DNA of 64,000 nucleotides from Gaiellasilicea sp963791905 (GCA_963791905.1 CAWBTX010000005.1:186001-250000); one strand, 5' to 3'; positions 17,896 to 27,290 are shown, numbered from the stretch's first letter. Notes: generated from the letters alone by a model not told the origin. Numbers and translations are program-made.

Positions 17896-19017
17896 ATGGC
17901 TGACATCCGTTTCGAGGGAGTGCGCAAGAACTTCGGCAAGTTCGCAGCCGTGGACGGGGTCGACCTCGAAGTGAAGGACAAGGAGTTCGTCGTGCTGCTC
18001 GGGCCTTCCGGGTGCGGCAAGACGACGCTGCTCCGCTGCCTGGCGGGGCTCGAGCACGTGGACGAAGGACGCGTGTACATCGGAGATCGCGAAGCCACCG
18101 ATCTCGCACCGCGGCGGCGGCGGATCGCGATGGTGTTCCAGAGCTACGCGGTCTTCCCGCACATGAAGGTCTACGACAACATCGCCTTCGGGCTGCGTAT
18201 GCAGAAGGAGAAGAAGGCCGCCATCGACGAGCGCGTCCGCTCCTCTGCCGAGCTCCTGCACATCGAGAACCTCCTCGATCGCTACTCGTCGCAGCTCTCG
18301 GGTGGACAACGCCAGCGTGTCGCAGTGGCTCGCGCGATCGCCACGAAGGCCGACGTCCTGCTGATGGACGAGCCGCTCTCGAACCTCGACGCCCTGCTTC
18401 GGCTCGAGATGCGCGCGGAGCTGAAGACGCTGCTGCAGAGCCTCGACGCGACGACGATCTACGTGACGCACGACCAGATCGAAGCCCTGAGCATGGGTGA
18501 CCGGATCGCCGTGATGAATCAGGGAAGCATCGTCCAGCTCGGGAATCCGCTCGAGGTGTACGACAATCCATCAGACACCTTCGTCGGCGGCTTCATCGGC
18601 ACGCCGCCCATGAACTTCCTCGAAGCGAAGGTGTCGAGCACGGGCAGCACCGCGATCGTCGAGGTCAGCGGAGGGTCGTTCGAGTTCCCGAGCGACGTGT
18701 CGGCGCTCGCGGGACACGACCTGCTGCTCGGCATCCGCGCGGAAGCTATTGGCGTGGAGACCGCCGCGGGTGAGGGCCTGGTCCAGGCCAAGGTGGTCGT
18801 GCTCGAGCCGCTCGGCTCGCACAACCTGCTGACGGTGCGCTGCGGCGAGGACACGCTGAAGGTCTCCGTCAACGCCAACCTCTTCCCGGTGGCCGACAGC
18901 GACGTGTGGCTGCGCCTCGAGCCTGCGCGCATCCGCTGGATGGACCGCGACACGGGCACCGCGATCCAATCCGGCGCGGAGGAGCTCGCGACGGAGACCG
19001 CGGTCGTGATCACGTGA
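17896..19017 (+). CDS. ABC sugar importer ATPase (MsmK/UgpC type)
   Basis: The product has 373 residues. It has Walker A GPSGCGKTT at 36-44, a Q-loop (VFQSYAVFPHM), the LSGGQ signature at 134-138, Walker B with DEPLSNLDA near 158, and the H-loop in YVTHDQIEAL. Residues from about 240 form the C-terminal TOBE/MOP-type regulatory domain of the sugar-uptake group. Its presence inside the operon completes binding protein, two permeases and a dedicated ATPase. Confidence 0.95.
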   Translation: MADIRFEGVRKNFGKFAAVDGVDLEVKDKEFVVLLGPSGCGKTTLLRCLAGLEHVDEGRVYIGDREATDLAPRRRRIAMVFQSYAVFPHMKVYDNIAFGLRMQKEKKAAIDERVRSSAELLHIENLLDRYSSQLSGGQRQRVAVARAIATKADVLLMDEPLSNLDALLRLEMRAELKTLLQSLDATTIYVTHDQIEALSMGDRIAVMNQGSIVQLGNPLEVYDNPSDTFVGGFIGTPPMNFLEAKVSSTGSTAIVEVSGGSFEFPSDVSALAGHDLLLGIRAEAIGVETAAGEGLVQAKVVVLEPLGSHNLLTVRCGEDTLKVSVNANLFPVADSDVWLRLEPARIRWMDRDTGTAIQSGAEELATETAVVIT

Positions 19018-19032
19018 GCGTGGCCGACCGCC

Positions 19033-20067
19033 GTGCCTGATCGTCCGAAGGTCATCGTCGACCCGCACTTCCGCTCCATGGACGACGTCTTCTCGGCCGA
19101 GGACGCGACACGCCTGACGGAGCTCGTCGACGTCGTCTGGGGGCGCGACGACCCGATGCCGCTCGCGGAGTTCGAAGCCACCCTGCCGGACGCGTTCGCC
19201 GTCGTGTCGGCGGGCTGGCGGTACGGCGACGTGCTGGAGGACGCCGCGAGCCTCCGGGCGATCCTCACCGTGTCGGGGGGCTGGCCACCGGAGCTCGACT
19301 ACGCACGCTGCTTCGAGCGCGGCATCCGCGTGCTCTCCGCCGCCCCGGCCTTTGCAGAGGCCGTGGCGGAGATGGCGCTCGCACTCGTGCTCGCGTCGAG
19401 CCGCGACATCGTCGCCGAGGACCGGGCAGTGCGAGCCGCGGACGAACGCTGGCTGAGCAGCGGCGAATCGCTGGGCACGTTCCTCCTCACCGGCAAGCGG
19501 GTCGGCTTCGTCGGCTTCGGCAACATCGGACGCCGCTTGCGTGCCATGCTCGAACCGTTCGGCTGCGAGCTCTGCGCGTACGACCCGTGGCTGACGGACG
19601 CGTTTCTGAGACACGAGCGCGTTGAGCCGACGAGCCTCGAGCAGCTCCTCGCGACCTCGCGAGTCATCTTCGTGCTCGCGACGCCAACGAGCGAGAACCG
19701 CGCGCTGCTCTCGCGCGAGCTGCTCGAGCTCGTGCCGCCCGATGCCGTGCTCGTCCTCGTCAGCAGGGCGCACGTCGTCGACTTCGACGCACTGACCGAG
19801 CTCGTGCTCGACGGGCGCTTCCGGGCTGCGATCGACGTCTATCCCGCCGAGCCGCTACCCGCGGACCATCCGATCCGCTCTGCGCGTGGGGCGGTGTTAT
19901 CACCGCACCGGGCCGGACTCGTGCAGGAGGCGCTGCGGGAGATCGGCACGCGAGTCGTCGATGATCTCGAGGCGCTCGTCAACGGGCTGCCGCCTCGGCG
20001 CCTGCAGGTCGCCGAGCCAGAGCTCGCGACCAGATACGTGCGCACCACGCAGATGGTGGCGCGCTAA
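19033..20067 (+). CDS. D-isomer-specific 2-hydroxyacid dehydrogenase
   Basis: The product has 344 residues from GTG 19033. The NAD-binding Rossmann motif GFVGFGNIGRRL lies near residue 160, followed by the acid in AYDPWL. The catalytic arginine is in LVLVSRAHVVD and the histidine in LSPHRAG near 290, with the AIDVYPAEPLP family motif between them. Enzymes of this family reduce 2-oxoacids or oxidise D-2-hydroxyacids such as glycerate. In this context it may process an acid aglycone or a sugar acid. It lies 15 bases after the ATPase and is followed directly by the next gene. Confidence 0.92.
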   Translation: MPDRPKVIVDPHFRSMDDVFSAEDATRLTELVDVVWGRDDPMPLAEFEATLPDAFAVVSAGWRYGDVLEDAASLRAILTVSGGWPPELDYARCFERGIRVLSAAPAFAEAVAEMALALVLASSRDIVAEDRAVRAADERWLSSGESLGTFLLTGKRVGFVGFGNIGRRLRAMLEPFGCELCAYDPWLTDAFLRHERVEPTSLEQLLATSRVIFVLATPTSENRALLSRELLELVPPDAVLVLVSRAHVVDFDALTELVLDGRFRAAIDVYPAEPLPADHPIRSARGAVLSPHRAGLVQEALREIGTRVVDDLEALVNGLPPRRLQVAEPELATRYVRTTQMVAR

Positions 20068-21159
20068 GTGCAGCCCGCGCTCGACTATCGCCCGTCGTTC
20101 CCGGACGACTATCGCCCCGGGATCGGCATCGTCGGCTGTGGGGGAATCGTCAGAATGGGCCACCTCCCCGGCTACGCGCGCTTCGGCCAGCGCGTGGTCG
20201 GCGTCTACGACGTGCGGCCCGAGGCGACGGAGGGGGTGCGCGAGCAATTCGGCGTCGAGACGGTCTTCGGCGAGCTCGACGAGCTCCTCGGCCATCCGGA
20301 GATCGAGATCGTGGACATCGCGACGCACCCGGAGGTACGTCCTACGCTCGTCCGGCAGGCGCTCGCGGCGGGCAAGCACGTCCTGGCACAGAAGCCGTTC
20401 GCCATCGATCTGCAGACGGCTCGCGAGCTCGTCGAAGAGGGCGAGCGCTCGGGCCTCGCGATCGCGGTCAACCAGAACGGGCGTTGGGCCCCCGCCTGGC
20501 GTGCGGCCACCTTGCTCGTCGAGCAGGGCGCCGTCGGAGACGTCGTCGCGGTGAGCCATCTCTACCACCACAACTACGACTTCACGGTCGGCACCGTCTT
20601 CGACGAGATCGAGCATCTGGTGCTCTACGACTACTCGGTGCACTGGTTCGACATCATCCGCTGCTGGCTCGCAGGCAAGACAGTCACCGCAGTGCGGGCG
20701 CGCGAGTACCGCACGCCGAACCAGCCGCCCGAGAGCAAGTCGCCCTGGGGCGCCTGGGCGACGATCGACTACGAGGACGGGTCGAGCGCGCTGATCCGCG
20801 GCGTGGGCTGCGCGGAGACGGCCAGGCCCCACAAGCCCTTCTGGATCCACGGCTCGGAGGGAGCGATCCGCGGCACCGTTCTCGGCTCGGGCCCACGGCC
20901 CGGAGCAGAGTCGCTCGAGCTCGAGCGCGACGGGCGCACGACGAGCTTTCAGCTGGACGGCTCGTGGCACACGAACGGGTTCGCCGGCACGATGGGCGAG
21001 CTCATCACCTCGATCGCGGAGCGGCGCGAGCCGTACAACTCGGCCCGCCACAACCTGCTCTCGCTCGAGCTGACGCTCGCCGCCTGCCTGTCGGCCGAGG
21101 ACGACGGACTCCCTGTCACGATTGAGCGCGAGCAGGCTCTCGCCGGGGGCGAATCGTGA
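20068..21159 (+). CDS. Gfo/Idh/MocA-family oxidoreductase
   Basis: The product has 363 residues from a GTG immediately after the previous stop. An N-terminal Rossmann fold with GIVGCGGIVRMGHL, the VDIATHPEVR strand and an AQKPFA motif (EKP in most relatives) define the family. The C-terminal alpha/beta domain carries LVLYDYSVHWFDI, placing the conserved histidine and aspartate. Members oxidise or reduce sugars and inositols at a hydroxyl using NAD(P). With the neighbouring isomerases this suggests an oxidation step in the pathway. Confidence 0.92.
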   Translation: MQPALDYRPSFPDDYRPGIGIVGCGGIVRMGHLPGYARFGQRVVGVYDVRPEATEGVREQFGVETVFGELDELLGHPEIEIVDIATHPEVRPTLVRQALAAGKHVLAQKPFAIDLQTARELVEEGERSGLAIAVNQNGRWAPAWRAATLLVEQGAVGDVVAVSHLYHHNYDFTVGTVFDEIEHLVLYDYSVHWFDIIRCWLAGKTVTAVRAREYRTPNQPPESKSPWGAWATIDYEDGSSALIRGVGCAETARPHKPFWIHGSEGAIRGTVLGSGPRPGAESLELERDGRTTSFQLDGSWHTNGFAGTMGELITSIAERREPYNSARHNLLSLELTLAACLSAEDDGLPVTIEREQALAGGES

Positions 21160-22804
21160 AGGCCGCCGTGATGGCCGAGGTGATCGGCGGCCGTGACGAC
21201 GCGGAGGTGTTCGCCCGGGCGAAGCGGGCCGGCTTCTCGGGTGTCGAGGTCGGCCTGAACCGGAAGGACCTGTCTGCTGCCTCCCACGATCGCCTCGAGG
21301 CCCTGCGGCGCGCGAAGGCAGCCACGAGCCTCGACCTTCCCGCGCTCGTACTCGGCGAGCACAACGAGGAGGGCGGGATTGCCGATGCGAACGCCGACGC
21401 ATCGAACCGTGCGCGGGCCGATGTCCTGGAGGCGATCGACTGGGCGCGTGAGCTCGGCAGCGCGGTCATCCTCCTCCCGTTCTTCATGCGAGCGGAGCTC
21501 GTGAGCGACGCAGACGACGATCGGGCGGTCGCGGCGTTTCGGTCGCTCTGTCCGGTCAGCAGCGGAGCATGGCGTACGCCTCTGCCTCGAAGGCGTCGCT
21601 GCCGGCGGACCGCATCGCCTCGATCGCGGCCCGCGTCGGCTCGGAGGCGTTCGGCTGTTACTTCGACCTCGCCAACCCGATCGCCCACAAGGGACTCGAC
21701 CCCGAGGCTGAGATTCGCGCGCTGGGCGGGCTGATCGCCGCGGTCCACGTCAAGGACACGCGCGTCACGACCGGTGACTGCCGGCCGGGCACCGGACGTG
21801 TCGACTTCGTCGCCTGCGCGCGGGCGCTCGCCGAGATCGGCTACGACGGCTGGCTGACCCTCGAGACGCCGCCTGCACCGCCGCCGCTCGTCTCCCGCGA
21901 CCTGAGCTTCACGCGCTCGGTGTTCGCCGGTCTCGACGCGCCGCTTCGGTGGCCCCGCCTCGGCGCATTCCCGACGGAGTTCGGCGCGGGTGAGGCGGAG
22001 CGGCTCGTCGACGAGTTCGACCGCTTCGGCCTCGAGTCCACGCAGCTCATGGGGCCGCTCCTGGACGAGTGCCTCGGCGACGCTGCCCGCGCCGACGCGG
22101 TGCGAGCTCTCCTGGACGAGGCGGGCATCGCTCTGCCGGCTCTCGGTGGCTACCGGAACGTGGTCGCACCCGATCCGACGGTGCGGCGCGCGAACGTCGA
22201 GCACGTTCGCCGCTGCCTCGAGATCGCGCCGGCATTCGGCACCCACGTGGTCGCGACCGAGACCGGGACGCTGAACCCCGATGGGGACTGGACGGACACG
22301 CCCGAGAACTCGAGCGACGAGGCGTGGCGGCTCCTCTACGACGCGCTCGAGATCCTTCTTCCCGTGGCTGAGAAGCACGGCGTGATCCTCGCTCTCGAGG
22401 CGTATGTCGGCAGTGTTCTCAAGACGCAGAGCCAGCTGAGCGACCTGCTCGATCGCTTCCCGACCCAGCATCTGCAGGTCATGTGCGATCCCTACAACTA
22501 CCTCTCGGATGACCTGATGCCCGTCCAGGAGCGCGTGACGAGCGAGTTCCTCGACCGGTTCGAGTCCCGCTTCGTGCTCGCCCACCTCAAGGACGTCTCC
22601 CCGGACGGCGCTCGCGCGGGAACGCCGGAGTTCGGCACGGGCGCGTTCTCGCAGAGGCCGTACCTCGAGTTCCTCCGGTCGCGGCGACCCGATCTCGACC
22701 TGATCGCCGAGCACCTGCCGCTCGAGCACGTTCCGAACGTGCGACGGCAGGTCGATGAGCTTCTGGCGTGCACCGAGAGCCGTGAGGCATCGGGTGTCTC
22801 GTGA
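21156..22804 (+). pseudogene. Tandem sugar phosphate isomerase/epimerase (xylose-isomerase-like TIM barrels), frameshifted
   Basis: Two barrel domains follow one another. The first starts at GTG 21156 (GTGA overlap) and reads to about 21560. It then shifts through a short segment in a second frame (GVRLCLEGVA) and from about 21600 continues in a third frame (PADRIASIAARVGSEAFG), ending with HVKDTR and LETPPAPPP. The second barrel, from about 21950 (PLRWPRLGAFPTEF), runs in that same frame to 22804, with ALEAYVGS, MCDPYNYLSDD and LAHLKDVSPDG. The total of 1649 bases is two over a multiple of three, fitting two insertions. Whether the organism has one two-barrel protein or two genes whose junction is obscured cannot be settled here. 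Confidence 0.75.
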
Positions 22805-23546
22805 TCCCGGGGCCGCCGCCGTCGGCGTGACCGTCTGGGGCGAAGGTCTCGAGCACGAGAAGCCCGAGGCCAAGCGGATCTACCCGGACGGGATCCACCA
22901 GGCGATCGCGGCGGCCCTCCGCCGGGAGCTCGGCGACGCCGCGGCCGTCCGCACGGCGACGCTCGGAGACCCCGAGCACGGTCTCACCAGCGAGGTGCTC
23001 GAGACGACCGACGTGCTCGCATGGTGGGGGCACGGCGCCCACGGCGACGTGGACGACGCCGTCGCGGATCGGGTAGTGCAACACGTGCTGGACGGCATGG
23101 GCCTCCTCGTCCTCCACTCCAGCCACTACTCGAAGCCGTTTCTTCGTCTGATGGGCACGCGGTGCAGCCTTCGCTGGCGCAACGACGCCGAGCGCGAGAT
23201 CGTCTGGACGGTCGCGCCCACGCACCCGATCGCGGCTGGTCTGCCGCCGGCGTTCGTCATTCCGGAGCACGAGATGTACGGCGAGTACTTCGACATCCCG
23301 CCGCCCGAAGAGCTCGTGTTCATCAGCTCATTCAGCGGCGGCGAGGTGCTCCGAAGCGGCTGCTGCTGGACGCGCGGACAGGGGCGCGTCTTCTACTTCA
23401 GCCCGGGCCACGAGACCTTTCCCGTGTATCACCAGCCCGAGGTCGCGCGGGTGCTCGCGAACGGCGTGCGCTGGGCGCGACGCGGATCGTCGTCCGTGGA
23501 CACGACCTCGTCCCCGAACTCGCCGGTCGGATGGTTTGCGTCATGA
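22794..23546 (+). CDS. ThuA-like (trehalose utilization) protein
   Basis: From GTG 22794, which has GAGG just upstream and overlaps the isomerase stop, the product has 250 residues; the open frame extends up to 22755 and GTG 22827 is another option. The sequence has VTVWGEGLEHEK, DVLAWWGHGAHGDV, LLVLHSSHYSKPF, IPEHEMYGEYFDIP and GRVFYFSPGHETFP. These are hallmarks of the ThuA/glutamine-amidotransferase-like family, found in disaccharide catabolic operons. The exact reaction of this family is poorly defined. Confidence 0.9.
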   Translation: MSRDPGAAAVGVTVWGEGLEHEKPEAKRIYPDGIHQAIAAALRRELGDAAAVRTATLGDPEHGLTSEVLETTDVLAWWGHGAHGDVDDAVADRVVQHVLDGMGLLVLHSSHYSKPFLRLMGTRCSLRWRNDAEREIVWTVAPTHPIAAGLPPAFVIPEHEMYGEYFDIPPPEELVFISSFSGGEVLRSGCCWTRGQGRVFYFSPGHETFPVYHQPEVARVLANGVRWARRGSSSVDTTSSPNSPVGWFAS

Positions 23547-23944
23547 CCACCGTGATTCGCGCTTCGCAGGAGCCCCTGAGATCCGAGAACAGACCGGAGT
23601 GGTGCCGCACGCCCCGGGCTGGCTACTTTCGGCTGCCGAGGGACGGCGGAGAGCACGACTGCCATTACCACGAGTACAACGAGCTGTACCTGATCTGTCG
23701 CGGGAAGGCGAAGATCTCGAACGACGGCGTCCAGCTCTACGTCCAGGCTGGAGACATCGTCTGTATCAAGGCCGGCGACGAGCACGACATCCTCGAGGTC
23801 TACGGCGACGAGGGCCTCGAGCTGTTCTGGCTCTACGAGCCGGGCACGGAGGGAGGGCGATTCGGGCACCTCCACCGCAGCGCGGAGAAGGCGAAGCCGC
23901 ATCCCGTCCCGGTCCTCGCGGTGCCGCCGGACTTTCCCGACTGA
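23543..23944 (+). CDS. Cupin-domain protein
   Basis: The product has 133 residues from ATG 23543, overlapping the ThuA stop by four bases. The metal-binding cupin motif 1 appears as HDCHYHEYNELYLI, followed by motif 2 around AGDIVCIKAGDEHDI. It is a single small beta-barrel with no DNA-binding domain. As the last gene of the sugar operon it may act as a sugar isomerase/mutarotase or as a sensor; nothing in the sequence decides. Confidence 0.88.
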   Translation: MTTVIRASQEPLRSENRPEWCRTPRAGYFRLPRDGGEHDCHYHEYNELYLICRGKAKISNDGVQLYVQAGDIVCIKAGDEHDILEVYGDEGLELFWLYEPGTEGGRFGHLHRSAEKAKPHPVPVLAVPPDFPD

Positions 23945-24053
23945 CGCACTTCAAAGTCGCGGAGGTCCGACAGAGACGCGCACGCGTCGGCGGCAGAGGG
24001 GATCGGCGGCGCCGGTGGTCGGGCTCACCTGCCCGTAACCGATCGAGCCGCCC

Positions 24054-24330
24054 CTAGCGACCGGGCGCCCTTCGTCGACGCCTGGCCGAGAGGCCGCCGC
24101 TGACGGACCCGATCTCGAGAGTGAACTCCGGCATGAAGCGCGGACAGATGAAGGTCGCGGGTCCGTCGACGGGACGCGGCAAGAACTGGTTGGGGCCGGG
24201 TGACCTGAACGCGAGCGCCCAGCCATGTCGCGCAGCGTGATCCCGCGCTTCTCGAGCGCCAGCCGGGCGAGCGGGGCGGACGGCGGCGCGTTCGGCCGAC
24301 GAGGAAGCCAACCGGTGATCGATCCGTCTA
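24054..24330 (-). pseudogene. Possible coding remnant in the 23945-24369 gap
   Basis: This 425-base gap has no complete gene. On the minus strand the stretch ending at TAG 24054 has third-position G+C typical of real genes here and a varied, non-arginine-biased translation (ALAFRSPGPNQFL, then PRFMPEFTLEIG). A neighbouring frame just upstream reads LALEKRGITLRDMAG. Together these look like the 3' part of a gene with a frameshift and no clear start. No family was recognised. Confidence 0.3.
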
Positions 24331-24369
24331 GAGGTTCGAGAGAAATCGAGAGAGTGGGGGAGTGGAAAC

Positions 24370-24927
24370 ATGAAACACGCAATGGTGATCATCTGCTTCG
24401 CCCTCGCTGTAGGCGTCGGCACTGCCGCCGCTTCGACGGGCGAGGCAAGCAAGAAGGCGGCCTGGACGGAGTCGAAGGCCGAGCGGCAGGTGCTCAGCGG
24501 GGCGACGGTTCGCCTCGCGACGGAGGATCGTGCGGCGCTCGAGGAGGAGCTTCGTCGGGGATTGGTGCTGAACGAGGCGCTCGCGGCGGAGGCCGCGGTG
24601 ACGGGGTACGGCCTTGGCGAGTTGGGCGGGAGCGTCTATCTCGACCGTGCGTATGCGTACTCGCGTGCCCTGGCCAAAGTGCGGCGTGGTCTGGCGATCG
24701 ACGTCGCCGACTGCACGGGGTGGGGACGGGCCGTCGCCGATGGTCGGTTCACCGGCTTCCGGTGTCGAGTGGTGTCCGAGTCGTTCGAGCTCCCGTCGCC
24801 GGAAACGGCCACCGCGGAGTCGGGGCTGATCCTGGCCGGCGAGGAGCCGAGGAGCATCGGCCCGATCGAGGCCATCCTCGACGTGCGAGTCAAGGGCACG
24901 TCGAGCTTCTCGTACAAGGCGCTCTAG
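24370..24927 (+). CDS. Secreted hypothetical protein
   Basis: The product has 185 residues with a clear signal peptide (MKHAMVIICFALAVGVGTAAA, cleavage probably after residue 21-23). The mature part is acidic and of mixed secondary structure, with two cysteines (ADCTGWG and FRCRVVS) that could form a disulfide. It has its own GGGGG-type ribosome site and is followed by a strong hairpin, so it is a single-gene transcript. No family recognised. Confidence 0.82.
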   Translation: MKHAMVIICFALAVGVGTAAASTGEASKKAAWTESKAERQVLSGATVRLATEDRAALEEELRRGLVLNEALAAEAAVTGYGLGELGGSVYLDRAYAYSRALAKVRRGLAIDVADCTGWGRAVADGRFTGFRCRVVSESFELPSPETATAESGLILAGEEPRSIGPIEAILDVRVKGTSSFSYKAL

Positions 24928-24941
24928 CAGTTCAGCTGAGA

Positions 24942-24969
24942 GAGAGCCCGCCGTTCCAGGCGGGCTCTC
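24942..24969 (+). terminator. Rho-independent-type hairpin after the secreted protein gene
   Basis: A perfect 11-bp stem (GAGAGCCCGCC and its complement) with a six-base loop starts 15 bases after the stop codon. No T-run follows, as is common in high-G+C Actinomycetota. Confidence 0.8.
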
Positions 24970-25075
24970 CTGGCTCGATCGCATCCAGACTTGGGACCTG
25001 TCTCCTGGGGTTCTGCGGGGCGACTGCGCTGTATGTGCTGCATGCCTAGTGCTGCACTAGTGCCCTACATCAGCT

Positions 25076-25237
25076 TCAGCCGCCAGTCCAGCCCATCCAC
25101 TTCCACTTCCCGAGGTCGCTCTCTTTCTGGCACCGTCGGCACACGAGGAACTGGACGCCAGCTTTCTCCGTCTTCACCCACCTATGGCCGAACGGCGGAG
25201 TGAACACGCAACGAACGTGCGCAGTCTGAACCGCCAT
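25076..25237 (-). CDS. Small zinc-ribbon-like protein
   Basis: The product has 53 residues from ATG 25237, preceded by GGCGGGAG. It contains FGHRW in the middle and a CRRC knuckle (LVCRRCQKE), ending in a tryptophan-rich tail. The pattern (HRW, then a CxxC pair) resembles small zinc-ribbon proteins of the DUF1660 kind. The neighbouring upstream region 25252-25440 encodes a similar HRW-CxxC protein, so the two are probably paralogues. Function unknown. Confidence 0.6.
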   Translation of the reverse strand: MAVQTAHVRCVFTPPFGHRWVKTEKAGVQFLVCRRCQKESDLGKWKWMGWTGG

Positions 25238-25251
25238 GCTCCCGCCTCTCG

Positions 25252-25440
25252 CTAGTCGCCGTCGCCGCCGCCCTGGAAGCCACCATCGCCCCCAAAGACC
25301 CCCACCACCGCCCCCGATGTCGGGAGCAGTCCCACCGCGCGTTTGAAGGAACTTGCCGCAGCGTGAGCAGACCGCCGTTCCCCCGAACGGATCCTCCGTT
25401 GTCTCCCACCGATGCCCGCCTCGGACTGCAGGACGTCTCG
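25252..25440 (-). pseudogene. Small zinc-ribbon-like protein, frame broken
   Basis: In one frame the sequence reads GGHRWETTEDPFGG and then AVCSRCGKFLQT, a zinc-knuckle arrangement like that of the next gene. The natural glycine/aspartate-rich C-terminus (FGGDGGFQGGGDGD, stop at 25252) is in a different frame, and a plausible start (MSAIRDVL) is in that other frame too. Two compensating single-base changes would restore a protein of about 75 residues. Sequencing error or decay are both possible. Confidence 0.4.
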
Positions 25441-25586
25441 AATTGCGCTCATCGTTACAAGTGTGCGCCTGCGACGTTCGTCGTTCAAGGCACCCCACGC
25501 AAGCGCTCGCCCGAGCGCGAACGACGCGGCGTGAAAACGAGCACTTCCTCGACGGCCGGCCAGACACGCAGTGGGGCCGGACCCCA

Positions 25587-25706
25587 CTACCGCAGAACGG
25601 CCTGGACGGCGACCGCCACGGCCAAGGCCAGCGCTAAGAGCCAGAGAACCTGGGTTGCGCTTGGTCTCTGGCGTCGCCGCCGGCGTCCTGGCTGGAGTAT
25701 CGGCAT
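25587..25706 (-). CDS. Possible 39-residue single-span membrane peptide
   Basis: From ATG 25706 the frame encodes a basic N-terminus (GRRRRRQR) followed by one hydrophobic segment of about 20 residues rich in leucine, alanine and valine. The shape is that of a small membrane peptide with the basic end inside. A longer 118-residue frame from 25943 exists but is arginine-biased. Supported only by composition. Confidence 0.3.
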   Translation of the reverse strand: MPILQPGRRRRRQRPSATQVLWLLALALAVAVAVQAVLR

Positions 25707-25967
25707 AGGTGTGTTGGGGTGAACCACACCCGGATGGACGGGTCGCTGCGAGACCCCCTGGGTCTCTGCCCTTGACCCCGTTCGCGCGCCGCCGTCCACC
25801 CGGTGCAGTCCGATACAGACAACGTGGACGGCGTCTCTTGAGGTGCGGTCCTCAGCCCCGGAGGCGCGAACGGCCCCGAATAGGCGTACAGGGCGAGGAC
25901 GAGTAGGGAGTGCGCTGCCCAGCCGTATTTGCCGTCGGTTCAACCAGGCGCGAACACTAGGTACGGG

Positions 25968-27290
25968 CTACCCGCGCGGGGGAGGCTCTGTAGGTGATGA
26001 CACGACCGCTCCATCTTCGATCGAGCTGGCCGTGGCGCCGATTCCTTCTCGATCTTCATCAAGCGCGAGCTCGACGTCTCTCTTGTCGCTGAGGGACGTC
26101 TCTGTGGCGGTCGCGAGTAGGTCGAGCTGGAGGTCGATGATCCCGACTCGCTCGGGAGGGGCGATCGATCTGAGATCAGTGAGGGCCGCCTTCAGCCGGC
26201 GCGTCACTTGCGGGGAGCCTGCCCCTGCCAAGCGGATCTCGTCGAAAGCCAGATGCACGTAGGCCTCCCAGCTCATCGTTCGTACGGTGAGTCTTAACTG
26301 TCCCTCCTCGTCGAGATGCCGACCGTCAGGAAAGGGCCGGCGGGCGAGCTGCCTCAGGATGTCGTGCAGTCGATCGATCGCTTGCACGGCCGTGGTGGGG
26401 TCTTGAAAAGGTGAGTCAGCGAGCGAGCGTTCCGCGATGTCAACCAGGAGTCGAAGGCCGTAGGCGACGTCCTCGTCGAGCGTCGGCTCCAAGCTGAAAA
26501 CGAGAGCCTCACGCAAACGATCGTCGTCCACGGCACTCGGCTCACCGTGCACGCGGAAGAGCGATCCGTCCGCAGGAACGAACTCGCCAAGAGCAGGGAT
26601 CAGCTCCAGCACGAAGTCCGCACGTCGTGCTTCCTCGACAAGCTGCTCGTAACCGATCCCAGTGATCACCCCCGACTCGTTCGCTCGCACGACCGGAAGC
26701 GAGTCCATAAGAGGGTCGAGAGCCGGCCCCTTGTCCGGATACCGCCGGTCGAGAAGCGTGCGTGTCTCGTCACCGACGAGTTCGATCAGCGCCGAGACGC
26801 GGAGTGCCTGACCGATGTGGTGCACGTACACAACGAGGACAGCGATGCTCACGAGAACGAGGACAAACGCGGTCACGACAGCGATGCCTGGCACGTTGCC
26901 GGTACCGTCGCCGTTGATGGTCACCTCGCGGAGCGCGAGGATGGCGTGGACGAATGTGGCGACGAAGAGGCCGATCGCCAGCTGACTCGGCTTGTCCCGC
27001 AGGATGCGCTGCACGATGCGAGGAGAAAACTGACCCATGGCGAGCTGGACGACGACCATCGTGATCGTGAGAACGAGCGCCGTCAGACTCACCATCGAGG
27101 CAGCCACAGTCGAAAGAATGTAAGCCGCGGCATCCGGACCGCCGACGAAGCGAGTGGGAAGCGCTTCATAGTCGAAGTAGCGGTCGACAGCGATCGTTCC
27201 GAATGACAGAACCACTCCTGCGAGTACGCAGAGCACTGGCACGAACCACAGGCTCGACTTGAGGTGGATGAACAACTTCGTGCGCGTCAC
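25968..27290 (-). CDS. DUF2254 family membrane protein
   Basis: The product has 440 residues with four membrane helices in the first 165 (about 14-36, 58-84, 105-122 and 135-158), then a 280-residue soluble domain. The segment TALVLTITMVVVQLAMGQFSPRIV and the following RDKPSQLAIGLFVATFVHAIL are characteristic of DUF2254. The soluble part carries a VVRANESGVITGIGYEQL stretch. The family is widespread in soil bacteria, without a proven function. Confidence 0.93.
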   Translation of the reverse strand: MTRTKLFIHLKSSLWFVPVLCVLAGVVLSFGTIAVDRYFDYEALPTRFVGGPDAAAYILSTVAASMVSLTALVLTITMVVVQLAMGQFSPRIVQRILRDKPSQLAIGLFVATFVHAILALREVTINGDGTGNVPGIAVVTAFVLVLVSIAVLVVYVHHIGQALRVSALIELVGDETRTLLDRRYPDKGPALDPLMDSLPVVRANESGVITGIGYEQLVEEARRADFVLELIPALGEFVPADGSLFRVHGEPSAVDDDRLREALVFSLEPTLDEDVAYGLRLLVDIAERSLADSPFQDPTTAVQAIDRLHDILRQLARRPFPDGRHLDEEGQLRLTVRTMSWEAYVHLAFDEIRLAGAGSPQVTRRLKAALTDLRSIAPPERVGIIDLQLDLLATATETSLSDKRDVELALDEDREGIGATASSIEDGAVVSSPTEPPPRG

